Source: Shouchella hunanensis (lineage in GTDB: Bacteria > Bacillota > Bacilli > Bacillales > Bacillaceae_D). From it: 64,000 bases of DNA. The notes under the pieces are model-generated. The model was not told the origin of the DNA. It saw only the letters and a program-made list of their open reading frames with translations, and ran no database searches. Made by a program: the position numbers and the translations under genes. Shown in pieces: positions 26,919-35,324 of this stretch; the stretch's first letter is position 1; each line of letters starts with the position of its first letter. The stretch spans positions 3,150,001 through 3,214,000 of the forward strand of contig NZ_CP117834.1 of assembly GCF_028735875.1 (NCBI RefSeq), read 5' to 3'.

Positions 26919-28277
26919 ATGAATGCAGAAAATTTTTCACGTCTCGGAATAACGAATAAATTACAACAAGCACTTGTTGATGCCAACATATCAAAACCAA
27001 CGGAAATACAAGAACGGTTAATTCCGGCAATCTTAAACAAAAAAGATGTTATTGGCCAATCACAAACAGGTACAGGAAAAACGTTTGCTTTTTTGTTACC
27101 ACTTATTGAACAAATAACGGTAACGGAAGCGCATGTACAAGCTATTGTGACAGCACCAACAAGAGAACTTGCGAACCAGCTTTATAATGAAGTAATGAAG
27201 CTAATAAAGCCGTTTGAAGGGGAAATCCAAGCGCAGTTGTATGTAGGTGGTACAGATCGTCAAAAGCAGATGGATCGTTTGCAGTCAAAACAACCACATC
27301 TTGTTGTCGGAACACCAGGGAGAATTAATGATTTAATACAGCAAAATGCGCTACTAGCACATACTGCCACCACTCTTGTTGTAGATGAAGCAGATCAAAT
27401 GCTTGATATGGGGTTTATTGAGGATGTAGATAAAGTAGCTGGTAAAATGGCAGAAGAGCTACAAATGCTCGTTTTTTCAGCAACAATTCCTGAGAAACTA
27501 CAGCCATTTTTACGAAAATATATGTCTCAACCACGTCACGTTCATGTACAGCCTGAGGTATTAGCCGCAAAAGCAGTAAAGCATCAGCTTGTTCCAGTGC
27601 GACATAAAGATAAAATGACTGTTCTTAAAGATGTTGTCAAGCACATTAATCCATATTTAGCGATTATTTTTGTGAATACAAAAGAGCAAGCAGATATTGT
27701 AGCGGATGAATTAGCGAAAGAATCTTTAAATGTTGAACGTTTGCATGGAGGTCTTGCATCAAGAGAACGACGTAAGGTAATGAAAAAGGTTGATGATGCA
27801 AGTGTTCAATTCCTCGTAGCGTCTGATTTAGCTGCTCGTGGAATGGATATCAAAGGTGTCACTCATGTCATTAACTACGAATTTCCGGCTGATTTAGACT
27901 TTTACGTTCATCGTGTTGGGCGTACAGCTAGAGCTGGTGCAGATGGTATAGCATTATCGCTGTTTGAGAAAACCGATGAATATGCGTGTGGTAAGCTATC
28001 GAGCAAAGGCATTACATTTACATTTGTTGAGTTTAAAGACGGAGAATGGCAACAAGTAAAAGGGCCTATTGGTAGCGGAGGCTTTTCACAAAAGAAACCC
28101 CAGTCTGGTGAAAAGAAAAAAGCAGATACAACAGCAGCAAAGCCACAAGAGCGAACAGGTGGAAAAGCTAAAGCAAAACCAAAGAAGGTCAAGCCTGCTT
28201 ATAAAAGAAAAGCACGCGTTGCACAAGAGAAACGCAATAAACGAGATAACAAATTACGTTCCCGTAAAAGTAAGTAA
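26919..28277 (+). CDS. cshB: DEAD-box RNA helicase CshB
   Basis: 452 aa. Motifs in order: Q motif with PTEIQERLIPAIL, Walker A SQTGTGKT, PTRELA, DEAD in VVDEADQM, SAT, and the C-terminal ARGMDIKGV and HRVGRTAR. The C-terminus (from about 390) is very Lys-rich, as in cold-shock helicases that act on ribosomes and mRNA decay. ATG 26919 is favoured by GAGG eight bases upstream; ATG 26913 is too close. Followed by nfo. Confidence 0.94.
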   Translation: MNAENFSRLGITNKLQQALVDANISKPTEIQERLIPAILNKKDVIGQSQTGTGKTFAFLLPLIEQITVTEAHVQAIVTAPTRELANQLYNEVMKLIKPFEGEIQAQLYVGGTDRQKQMDRLQSKQPHLVVGTPGRINDLIQQNALLAHTATTLVVDEADQMLDMGFIEDVDKVAGKMAEELQMLVFSATIPEKLQPFLRKYMSQPRHVHVQPEVLAAKAVKHQLVPVRHKDKMTVLKDVVKHINPYLAIIFVNTKEQADIVADELAKESLNVERLHGGLASRERRKVMKKVDDASVQFLVASDLAARGMDIKGVTHVINYEFPADLDFYVHRVGRTARAGADGIALSLFEKTDEYACGKLSSKGITFTFVEFKDGEWQQVKGPIGSGGFSQKKPQSGEKKKADTTAAKPQERTGGKAKAKPKKVKPAYKRKARVAQEKRNKRDNKLRSRKSK

Positions 28278-28292
28278 AGGAGAGTTTGAACA

Positions 28293-29171
28293 ATGTCTTT
28301 GTTAATTGGATCACATGTATCAATGAGTGGAAAAAAGATGTTGCTTCAATCAAGTGAAGAAGCAGCAGCTTATGGTGCAAATACGTTCATGATTTATACG
28401 GGTGCGCCTCAAAACACAAGGCGCAAAGCAATTGAAGACTTAAATATTGATGCAGGGACACAACATATGCAGGAACATGGGATTCGTGACATTGTTGTTC
28501 ATGCCCCTTACATCATTAATATTGCCAATACCCAAAAGCCAGAGACCTTTCAGTTAGGTGTTGATTTTCTTCGATCTGAAATAGAGCGAACAGAAGCTCT
28601 AGGTGCAAAGCAAATTGTTCTTCATCCAGGAGCCCATGTAGGGGCAGGTCCTGAAGCAGGTATTGCGAAAATTATTGAAGGATTAAATGAAGTACTAACC
28701 GAAAAGAGAGATGTGCAAATTGCGCTAGAAACGATGGCTGGTAAAGGATCTGAATGTGGTCGTTCATTTGAAGAACTTGCCAAAATTATTGATGGTGTTA
28801 CGCATAATGAACGTCTCTCTGTATGTTTTGATACGTGTCATACCCATGACGCTGGCTACGATATTGTAAATGATTTTGATGGAGTGCTCGAATCATTTGA
28901 CAATATTATAGGCGCTGATCGAATAAAAGTTGTTCATGTTAATGATTCAAAAAACGAGAGACATGCTCAAAAAGACCGTCACGAAAACATTGGCCATGGA
29001 TTTATTGGTCTAAAAGCTTTAGATTATATCGTTCATCACGATCAATTTAAACACGTGCCAAAAATCTTGGAAACGCCATTTATTGGGGCGGATAAAAAGG
29101 ATCGTAAACCTCCATATAAACATGAAATTGCGTTACTCCGAAGAGAACGTACGGAGCCTATTGAAAAATAA
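28293..29171 (+). CDS. nfo: endonuclease IV
   Basis: 292 aa, a zinc-dependent AP endonuclease of base excision repair. Motifs seen are [12 protein letters not shown] at the start, [35 protein letters not shown] and [21 protein letters not shown], which supply the metal ligands. AAAGGAGAG precedes the ATG. It follows cshB by 15 bases as in B. subtilis (yqfR-yqfS). Confidence 0.96.
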   Translation: MSLLIGSHVSMSGKKMLLQSSEEAAAYGANTFMIYTGAPQNTRRKAIEDLNIDAGTQHMQEHGIRDIVVHAPYIINIANTQKPETFQLGVDFLRSEIERTEALGAKQIVLHPGAHVGAGPEAGIAKIIEGLNEVLTEKRDVQIALETMAGKGSECGRSFEELAKIIDGVTHNERLSVCFDTCHTHDAGYDIVNDFDGVLESFDNIIGADRIKVVHVNDSKNERHAQKDRHENIGHGFIGLKALDYIVHHDQFKHVPKILETPFIGADKKDRKPPYKHEIALLRRERTEPIEK

Positions 29172-29173
29172 TT

Positions 29174-29217
29174 AAAAAGAGCACCACTAGTTTTTAAAAA
29201 CTAGGGTGCTCTTTTTA
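29174..29217. terminator. bidirectional terminator between nfo and yqfT
   Basis: A long near-perfect hairpin (AAAAAGAGCACC...GGTGCTCTTTTT with an inner CTAGTTTTT/AAAAACTAG stem) with A run and T run at its two ends. It serves the two convergent genes. Confidence 0.92.
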
Positions 29218-29252
29218 GTATCTAATGGTAAAATAATGGCAAGATCAACTTT

Positions 29253-29516
29253 TTATAACATATGATTATATTTTTGAAACAATTGTGACACAGTGGACGA
29301 AACATAGGAATCGGTTTCGTTCGTCAATTGATTAATAATGGCTTCCACTTGTTTCTTATTGCCAACGTTTATAGTTTGTTGCCTAAGTATGCGTAAAACA
29401 CTATCTGCTTGTTGGCTTGTTAATGGGTAACCTTGCTTCTCAGCTAGCTGAAGAAATTCCTCTTTACTAATTGAATTAATCTTTTGATTGATGAGCTGTT
29501 GCATGATGAAATTCAT
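29253..29516 (-). CDS. yqfT: YqfT-like protein (DUF2624)
   Basis: 87 aa, helical and soluble, beginning MNFIMQQLINQKINSI and including GYPLTSQQADSVLRILR. Position next to nfo and the sequence fit YqfT (DUF2624), of unknown function. ATG 29516 is chosen because GGAG lies ten bases upstream; the frame extends to 29546. Confidence 0.8.
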   Translation of the reverse strand: MNFIMQQLINQKINSISKEEFLQLAEKQGYPLTSQQADSVLRILRQQTINVGNKKQVEAIINQLTNETDSYVSSTVSQLFQKYNHML

Positions 29517-29583
29517 GTTGGCACCGCTCCTTAAATAGAAAGTCACTGTTACTATATGATTTAAAAGAAAAAACAGAACAAAA

Positions 29584-29611
29584 AAAGGAAATAGTGCGCC
29601 TTTTCACGAAT
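29584..29611 (+). promoter_or_regulatory. candidate sigma-H promoter of the kinase gene
   Basis: AAAGGAAAT at 29584-29592 matches the sigma-H -35 consensus RnAGGAWWW at every position. After 12 bases comes CACGAAT (29605-29611), against the -10 consensus RnnGAAT with one mismatch. It lies about 80 bases before a KinA-like kinase; kinA itself is sigma-H dependent in B. subtilis. Confidence 0.55.
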
Positions 29612-29691
29612 AAGAGTAAATTATACGGAGATTCGGAAAAAAGTATGATGAGTTGTTATTCTGATTAATGACAAGGGGGGGCGTGAGTATT

Positions 29692-30792
29692 ATGATTCAA
29701 AATTTTTTATTAAAAAATGCCCCTAATAGGAGTACTGATATGTTGCACAAAGAGATAAACGGAAAGCATGAGTATCATAACCAAACAATGTTTACACTTA
29801 TTCAAGAGTTAAACTTACCGTATCTAAAAGTGGATCAAGCTTTAAATGTACTTTCTTGGAATGAAATGTTTAGCTATTTAACAGATATAAAAACAGATGA
29901 ACTTCAACACTCCACAATTAGTGAACTCGCCATTACACATAACATTGCAGAATTTTTTCTAGACCAAATGGCACTTAGTTCAAAGTATGTACAGATCACG
30001 AAGAGTATCTATGAAAATGGTGGAAATGTACTAAATGTTACATTCATTCCAGAAGTTGAAGATGATCAAGTCTATTATTTTATTATGCTTGAAGATTTAT
30101 CACTACAAACAAAATACGAGGAACTACTGACGTTTCAACATCAAATGCAAGCTGTTTCTCACATTGCCGCTGGCGTTGCTCACGAATTAAGAAATCCTCT
30201 TTCCGTTATAAAAGGGTTTTTGCAGCTATCGCATTTAACCTGTGATTTCCAAAAATATTATAATACGATCATTTCAGAGCTAAATCGAATGAATATTATT
30301 ATTGAAGATTTTTTATCTGTATCTCGAAAGAAAACAAATCGCAAATGGCAATCTCCCTCTAGTTTAATCGAATCTCTAGTTGAATTAATGAAAGCGGAAT
30401 GTTTATTGCATAGCGTTGAATTACAAGTGGATTTTGATAAATCTTTTTCAATATGTCATATAAATGAATCAATGTTTAAGCAAGTCATGCTAAATTTACT
30501 TCGCAATGCGATTGAAGCATTTGATGAAGGAGCGTCTTACAAGTATTTAAAGGTTTCAAGTAAAGAAATAGGTGAATATGTACATATTGAACTCATCGAC
30601 AATGGAAAAGGAATGCCTAAAGATGTACTTGAACAGTTAGGAAAACCATTCTTCACTACAAAAGAAAAAGGTACAGGAGTGGGTATTCCGCTATGCAAGA
30701 AAATTGTTGAGGATCACGGTGGGCAATTTCAGATCTTAAGCGAACGAGACGTTGGTACGAAAGTCATTCTTACATTTCCGCTGCTCGTGTAG
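29692..30792 (+). CDS. soluble sporulation-kinase-like histidine kinase
   Basis: 366 aa with no membrane segment. An N-terminal PAS-like region (about 30-135) precedes the HisKA domain with the phosphoacceptor His164 in AAGVAHELRNPLSVIKGFLQL, and an HATPase domain with N box LLRNAIEA, G1 DNGKGMP and G2 KGTGVGIP. The HisKA sequence is of the KinA-KinE type that feeds the Spo0F phosphorelay. There is no adjacent response regulator. The gene lies where B. subtilis has none, so it looks inserted. ATG 29692 follows a run of G at about ten bases; GTG 29683 is an alternative. Confidence 0.85.
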   Translation: MIQNFLLKNAPNRSTDMLHKEINGKHEYHNQTMFTLIQELNLPYLKVDQALNVLSWNEMFSYLTDIKTDELQHSTISELAITHNIAEFFLDQMALSSKYVQITKSIYENGGNVLNVTFIPEVEDDQVYYFIMLEDLSLQTKYEELLTFQHQMQAVSHIAAGVAHELRNPLSVIKGFLQLSHLTCDFQKYYNTIISELNRMNIIIEDFLSVSRKKTNRKWQSPSSLIESLVELMKAECLLHSVELQVDFDKSFSICHINESMFKQVMLNLLRNAIEAFDEGASYKYLKVSSKEIGEYVHIELIDNGKGMPKDVLEQLGKPFFTTKEKGTGVGIPLCKKIVEDHGGQFQILSERDVGTKVILTFPLLV

Positions 30793-30819
30793 TGTGACGA
30801 AACGGATTCATTTCTTTTT

Positions 30820-30845
30820 AGCCTTTTAGAAGGCTTTTTATTTTC
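30820..30845 (+). terminator. intrinsic terminator after the kinase gene
   Basis: AGCCTT and AAGGCT pair over TTAG, followed by TTTTATTTT. Confidence 0.8.
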
Positions 30846-30931
30846 AGTTTGAGTAATGGAAGATGTTAGTTGTTGACGGATGTAAGAAGATCGTCTATCC
30901 TACTTTGGAGCTGAAGGAGGAGGACGTTCGT

Positions 30932-31639
30932 ATGAAACGTAATCAAAAAAAGCTTATTTTATTAAGTGTACTAGGTTTACTTATTGGCCTATTTTTATAT
31001 GCAAACAGGTTAACTGGCGGTCAAATGCACGCACATGCAGAGAAGCTTGAACGAGACGCCTATTTAGCCGAATATCAGAAAATCGAGGAAGCAACGGCTT
31101 TCTTTAAAAACGACGGGCTAGACGCATCTTTTAATGTGGAAGGCAATGGCGATACATGGAAAAAAGCAAAGCAAGTTAGTGAAGCCTTGTATCAAGATAG
31201 TGATGGTCACTTTGAACAATCATGGGGTCTGTACTTAGGATTAGTTGCAGATCAAAAAGACGTAGATCCGTTTTTAGTATATGAGCTACTTAAGGTAGAA
31301 AGTGGTGCGACTTTTGATGAACATGCTATTGGACCAGAAACGAAGTATGGACATGCTTATGGAATGGCGCAATTTATGACGAACACCGCTCCGTGGATTG
31401 CGGATATGGCGGAGCTTGAGTATAAAAAGGATTATTTATTTAATCCTTACTACGCGATTCACTTATCTGTCCAATATTTACAGTTTTTACACGATCAATA
31501 CAACGATTGGGATAAGGCACTCACAGCTTATCACAGAGGAATGGGCGGTTTGCAGTCGTACCTTGCGGAAAATGGCCATGCAAAAAGTGACTATGCAGTG
31601 ACGATTCAAAAGCAAGCAAAAAATCATGATTCCTTATAA
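30932..31639 (+). CDS. membrane-anchored lytic transglycosylase (SLT domain)
   Basis: 235 aa. An N-terminal membrane anchor (about 8-24) is followed by a linker and an SLT domain: catalytic Glu123 in LLKVESGATFDEHAIG, then HAYGMAQFMTNTAPWIA and AYHRGMGGLQSYL. It should cleave peptidoglycan glycan strands outside the membrane. ATG 30932 is set by GGAGGAGGA seven bases upstream. It sits between the kinase gene and the znu operon, with terminators on both sides, so it is a separate unit. Confidence 0.88.
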   Translation: MKRNQKKLILLSVLGLLIGLFLYANRLTGGQMHAHAEKLERDAYLAEYQKIEEATAFFKNDGLDASFNVEGNGDTWKKAKQVSEALYQDSDGHFEQSWGLYLGLVADQKDVDPFLVYELLKVESGATFDEHAIGPETKYGHAYGMAQFMTNTAPWIADMAELEYKKDYLFNPYYAIHLSVQYLQFLHDQYNDWDKALTAYHRGMGGLQSYLAENGHAKSDYAVTIQKQAKNHDSL

Positions 31640-31670
31640 AAAACGGCGCTTTTCGCAGCCGTTTTTCTTT
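31638..31670 (+). terminator. intrinsic terminator after the transglycosylase gene
   Basis: AAAAACGGC and GCCGTTTTT pair around a GCTTTTCGCA loop with a T-rich tail. It starts at the stop codon itself. Confidence 0.88.
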
Positions 31671-31695
31671 TATTTACTAATAAGCAAATCATGGC

Positions 31696-31723
31696 TGGAC
31701 AAAATAAAAAAAAAGAGTATAAT
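31696..31723 (+). promoter_or_regulatory. sigma-A promoter of znuC-znuB
   Basis: TGGACA (31696-31701), a 16-base A-rich spacer, and TATAAT (31718-31723). The candidate Zur operator begins 12 bases downstream. Confidence 0.72.
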
Positions 31724-31734
31724 AGACTGGAGAT

Positions 31735-31755
31735 AAATCGGAATCATTCTGAAAT
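31735..31755 (+). promoter_or_regulatory. candidate Zur operator
   Basis: A 21-base imperfect palindrome: AAATCGGAAT, C, ATTCTGAAAT. The left half differs from the Bacillus Zur box half-site AAATCGTAAT at one position; the right half is weaker (about six of ten). It is placed just after the -10 box, where Zur binding would block transcription under zinc sufficiency. Confidence 0.6.
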
Positions 31756-31768
31756 AAGGGGGATGGAA

Positions 31769-32539
31769 ATGATTCGCGAAAATTACGTAACGTTAGATCA
31801 TATTACGTTCGCATATGGACGTCGTCCTGTATTAAGCGATGTATCACTAACAATCAGACAAGGTGATTTTTTAGGGTTAGTTGGTCCAAACGGCTCTGGG
31901 AAATCAACATTAATAAAAATGATGCTCGGTCTATTACAACCAAACGATGGAACAGTAAAAGTATTTGATGAACCGATTGATTCGTTTCAACAATGGGATC
32001 GGATTGGGTACGTTTCTCAAAAAGCAAACAGTTTTAGTAGTGGCTTTCCAGCAACTGTGTATGAAGTTGTATCAATGGGTCTGTTCGGTAAAATTGGTTT
32101 GTTTCGCTTTATGAAGAAGAAGCATAAAGAGATGGTGTACCGCGCTATTGAGCAAGTGGATATGATGGATTATTTAGATGAAAACATTGGTGAATTGTCC
32201 GGTGGTCAACAGCAACGAGTCTTTATTGCACGGGCACTCGTCAGTGATCCTGATTTGTTAATTTTAGACGAGCCAACAGTGGGAATTGATGCAAAGAGTG
32301 TTGCTTCTTTTTACGAATTACTTCACACATTAAATCGGGATTTAGGCAAAACGCTTTTATTAATTTCACATGATATTGGAGCAATGACCGATCACGTAAA
32401 CAAAGTGGCTTGTTTAAACCGGACCATTCACTTTCATGGAAAGACAGAGGAGTTTGCAGCGAAAAAAAATAAATTGGATTTTTATGGACATGATGTTCAT
32501 TTGCTAACTCACAGTCATGAAGGAGTGCACCATGCTTAA
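31769..32539 (+). CDS. znuC: zinc ABC transporter ATP-binding protein
   Basis: 256 aa from ATG 31769. ABC ATPase motifs: Walker A GPNGSGKST, Q-loop, signature LSGGQQQR, Walker B LLILDEPT and the H-loop ISHD. Metal-uptake ABC ATPases of the ZnuC/AdcC class are the closest fit, supported by the permease and zur downstream. GGGGG lies six bases before the chosen ATG; ATG 31763 would be too close. Overlaps znuB by eight bases. Confidence 0.9.
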   Translation: MIRENYVTLDHITFAYGRRPVLSDVSLTIRQGDFLGLVGPNGSGKSTLIKMMLGLLQPNDGTVKVFDEPIDSFQQWDRIGYVSQKANSFSSGFPATVYEVVSMGLFGKIGLFRFMKKKHKEMVYRAIEQVDMMDYLDENIGELSGGQQQRVFIARALVSDPDLLILDEPTVGIDAKSVASFYELLHTLNRDLGKTLLLISHDIGAMTDHVNKVACLNRTIHFHGKTEEFAAKKNKLDFYGHDVHLLTHSHEGVHHA

Positions 32540-33416
32540 TGCGTTTTTAACTTATGACTTTTTACAATATGCTCTATTCACTGGCGTAATGATCGGTTTA
32601 CTTGCTCCTTTACTAGGAGTCTTTTTAGTTGTTAGGCGAATGTCTTTAATTGCAGACGCTCTTTCACATATTACGCTATCTGGAATTGCATTTAGTTTAT
32701 TACTCGGCAGCTACATTCCTTTTATGCAGGGGGTTAACCCGCTTTATATGGGTATGGCTTTCTCCGTAAGCGGCTCTTTATTTATGGAAAAGCTCCGTCA
32801 AGTGTATATTCACTACAAGGAAATTGCGATACCGATAATTATGTCAGCGGGAATCGGGTTAGGTGTCGTTTTTATTTCAATGGCAAATGGTTTTAATACC
32901 GACTTATTAAATTATTTATTTGGCTCAGTCATTGCTGTGAACCGAAGTGATTTTATTACAATCACTGTTATTACAGTCGTTGTGTTATTTATATTAGTCA
33001 TTTTTTATAAAGAATTGTTTTTCTTATCTTTTGATGAGGAGCAAGCAAAGGTATCTGGCATTAATCGCCGTCTCGTTCATTTAATTTTCATGGTAATGGT
33101 TGCACTTGTTATTGCCGCGTCTATGAGAGTAGTAGGCATCTTGCTTGTCTCGGCGTTAATGACACTGCCAGTCGCAAGTGCTATGCGCTTCGCTAAAGGA
33201 TTTAAGCAATTGTTTTTGTACGCGGTGATATTTGGTGAAATTGCTGTCATCGGTGGACTAATGCTCGCGTTTCAATTAAACTTAGCTCCAGGTGGCGTTA
33301 TTGTGCTGCTTGCAGTTCTTATTTTGCTGCTGTCGATTTTATTTGGTCGAAATCGTAAAACGTTAGGGCGATTTCCACTTAAAAAAAGATCACGTTCTAC
33401 TAGCCAATCGAGCTAA
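32532..33416 (+). CDS. znuB: zinc ABC transporter permease
   Basis: 294 aa, about eight membrane segments, of the ABC-3 metal permease family. The block RRMSLIADALSHITLSGIA and MRVVGILLVSALMTLPVA are typical. It carries zinc (or Mn) across the membrane with ZnuC. ATG 32532 follows AAGGAG. No substrate-binding protein gene (znuA) is in the window, so that component must be encoded elsewhere. zur follows after 46 bases. Confidence 0.9.
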   Translation: MLNAFLTYDFLQYALFTGVMIGLLAPLLGVFLVVRRMSLIADALSHITLSGIAFSLLLGSYIPFMQGVNPLYMGMAFSVSGSLFMEKLRQVYIHYKEIAIPIIMSAGIGLGVVFISMANGFNTDLLNYLFGSVIAVNRSDFITITVITVVVLFILVIFYKELFFLSFDEEQAKVSGINRRLVHLIFMVMVALVIAASMRVVGILLVSALMTLPVASAMRFAKGFKQLFLYAVIFGEIAVIGGLMLAFQLNLAPGGVIVLLAVLILLLSILFGRNRKTLGRFPLKKRSRSTSQSS

Positions 33417-33462
33417 AATTCGGTACACTGGTAAGCAGAAGTCAAAGAAGAGGGTTGATTGA

Positions 33463-33879
33463 ATGGATGTTTCCCATGCACTTAATCGCTTAAAAGAACA
33501 AGGATACAAATATACAGGTAAACGAGAGGATATGCTTCGCTTGTTTGCGGAGGATTCTAGGTATATGACAGCTAAAGACGTACTCGAAAACATGCAGGAT
33601 CAGTATCCGTCTTTAAGTTTTGATACCATCTATAGAAACCTATCGTTGTTTGCAGATCTTGAATTGTTAGAAACAACAGAGCTAGATGGCGAAAAGCGGT
33701 TCCGCTTTAGTTGTCGAACGTCTGAGCACCATCACCATTTAATTTGTTTAGATTGTGGAAAAACAGAGCATTTTCATAATTGCCCTATGGATGAAGAATT
33801 GTTTAAACGATTTCCTGATTTTCAAGTAACTGGACATAAATTTGAAATTTATGGAATGTGCCAAGCGTGTCGACAATAA
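33463..33879 (+). CDS. zur: Fur-family zinc uptake regulator Zur
   Basis: 138 aa. A winged-helix domain (GYKYTGKREDMLRLFAED, FDTIYRNLSLFADLELL) is followed by a His/Cys-rich metal domain: EHHHHLICLDCGKTE, FHNC and CQAC, giving the structural zinc site and regulatory site. Position behind znuCB favours Zur over Fur or PerR. It should repress the operator at 31735-31755 when zinc is plentiful. Confidence 0.92.
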   Translation: MDVSHALNRLKEQGYKYTGKREDMLRLFAEDSRYMTAKDVLENMQDQYPSLSFDTIYRNLSLFADLELLETTELDGEKRFRFSCRTSEHHHHLICLDCGKTEHFHNCPMDEELFKRFPDFQVTGHKFEIYGMCQACRQ

Positions 33880-33882
33880 AAC

Positions 33883-33917
33883 AAAAACAGAGGTGACTTC
33901 GTCATCTCTGTTTTTTT
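33883..33917 (+). terminator. intrinsic terminator after zur
   Basis: AAAAACAGAGGTGAC and GTCATCTCTGTTTTTTT pair around TTC, ending in a T run. Confidence 0.92.
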
Positions 33918-33984
33918 ATTCCCATCATTTAAACGTTATGAATTGCTGTGAAAGAGAGAACCCTACTGATAAGGAGGGGATACC

Positions 33985-34188
33985 ATGACACCAATTGTAA
34001 TGTGTAATGTATCAAACTGTCGCCATTGGAAAGATGAAAATCGTTGTGGGGCAGAGAAGATCCTAGTTCAAACCGACAAACTAGAATCAACGTTTACAAT
34101 GGAAGCGAGTAAAGAATTTGTTCTGGATCAGCTTGGAAAAGTGCGAAAAAGCGAAGAGACGTGTTGTCACACGTTTGAGCCAAAATAA
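33985..34188 (+). CDS. DUF1540 protein
   Basis: 67 aa. Five cysteines in the DUF1540 pattern (MCNVSNCRHW, NRCGAEK, and ETCCHTF) suggest a small metal-binding protein; function is unknown. AAGGAGGGG precedes the ATG. It sits directly after the zinc regulator, which may or may not be meaningful, since a terminator separates them. Confidence 0.82.
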   Translation: MTPIVMCNVSNCRHWKDENRCGAEKILVQTDKLESTFTMEASKEFVLDQLGKVRKSEETCCHTFEPK

Positions 34189-34190
34189 AG

Positions 34191-34233
34191 AGCAAAGAGG
34201 CTTCAGGTCCTACCTAAAGCCTCTTTGCTTTTA
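34191..34233. terminator. bidirectional terminator overlapping the yqfW 3' end
   Basis: AGCAAAGAGGCTT and AAGCCTCTTTGCT form a 13-bp stem, with T run on the + side. The right arm lies inside the last codons of the minus-strand yqfW gene. Confidence 0.9.
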
Positions 34234-34789
34234 ACCATTCCTCAACCCAACTTTCGGCTTCTTGCCAGTTTGAAACACGGATCACGCCATCGGGGATCGG
34301 TAATCGATTATAGGGTGTGTCGAATAAAATTACGGGAATGCCACATTCTTCAGCAATCATGACAGCATTATCATGTTTATCTTCAAAAAACAGCTCAATG
34401 CCTTGTTCTTTGACTGCAGCAAGCTTATTGTGGTGACCAATTAATTCTACGTGTTGATAGGGGATATCGTGTTGTTTTAACCAATCAACAGTAATCGCCT
34501 CGTATTGTTTTTTTCGTGCTGTAATAAAGACTAATTCATGATCAACATGCCAACGCTTTAAAATTTGGTCAACTTGCTTGATTAACGGTGCATTACGATA
34601 AATAGTTGGCTCATTTGCGAGCATCCAGTCCCAAAACTCGTTTTCATCAATCTTTAATAACTTTGAAAGATCATAATCAGAAATATCATCTAATGTAAAA
34701 TTTTTATGGAAGTCTTGGTTAATATATGGAATAAAAGTAGCGGGATCTGTAATGGTTCCGTCAATATCAAACCCTAAACGTCTTTGCAT
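34214..34789 (-). CDS. yqfW: HAD-family nucleotidase YqfW
   Basis: 191 aa. HAD motif I is FDIDGTIT (Asp nucleophile and general acid two residues on), motif II FITARKK, and motif III/IV FFEDKHDN. It belongs to the 5'-nucleotidase (NT5C-like) group; substrate not known. ATG 34789 follows GAGGTG by six bases. Convergent with the DUF1540 gene and sharing its terminator. Confidence 0.88.
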   Translation of the reverse strand: MQRRLGFDIDGTITDPATFIPYINQDFHKNFTLDDISDYDLSKLLKIDENEFWDWMLANEPTIYRNAPLIKQVDQILKRWHVDHELVFITARKKQYEAITVDWLKQHDIPYQHVELIGHHNKLAAVKEQGIELFFEDKHDNAVMIAEECGIPVILFDTPYNRLPIPDGVIRVSNWQEAESWVEEWLKAKRL

Positions 34790-34868
34790 GGTATACACCT
34801 CAATATAAATTAATAAGAATGATTGCTTCTAAAACGAGAAATACTACTCGTATGGAAGGGGATGTCAT

Positions 34869-35285
34869 ATGAGTGATCAAAAGAAAGAAAACAAACAACC
34901 GTTAACATTAGTGGATAAAGATGATCCTTCATTAACCTTCTTAAATACACATGTTGAAGGCCATGATGGGGAAAAAGGATCTGAATACCTCTATGATGCA
35001 AAAGACAATCAGAACTTTGATGAAGAGTATGCATCTGAATTTGCAGCTGACTCAATAGAGGATAGCCAAGATGACTTTGAGAATAGTTCTGGAAAAGGTA
35101 TTGGAACAATGGGCATTGTTTTTGCCATCACGTCTTTATTCTTAGTTCCACTTCTTTTAGGCCCAATAGGGATTATATCAGGCATTATTGCGATTGTAAA
35201 AGGGCGCAAGACATTAGGGATTTGGGCGATTGCCATAGGCGCTATATCCGTTCTTTCGACCCTGATCTTTACACCGCTCTTATAA
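34869..35285 (+). CDS. yqfX: YqfX-like membrane protein
   Basis: 138 aa. An acidic, low-complexity cytosolic N-terminal part (residues 1-75) is followed by two or three membrane helices (IGTMGIVFAITSLFLVPLLL; GIISGIIAIVKGRKTLG; IGAISVLSTLIFTPLL), in the manner of DUF4190-like proteins. The position between yqfW and ispG matches yqfX. Function unknown. GGAAGGGGATG precedes the ATG. Confidence 0.8.
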   Translation: MSDQKKENKQPLTLVDKDDPSLTFLNTHVEGHDGEKGSEYLYDAKDNQNFDEEYASEFAADSIEDSQDDFENSSGKGIGTMGIVFAITSLFLVPLLLGPIGIISGIIAIVKGRKTLGIWAIAIGAISVLSTLIFTPLL

Positions 35286-35290
35286 AAGAT

Positions 35291-35321
35291 AAAACCGACT
35301 CTTGATGAGAGTCGGTTTTTT
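35291..35321. terminator. bidirectional terminator between yqfX and ispG
   Basis: AAAACCGACTCT and AGAGTCGGTTTT pair around TGATG, with A and T runs on either side; the genes converge. Confidence 0.92.
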
Positions 35322-35324
35322 AAA

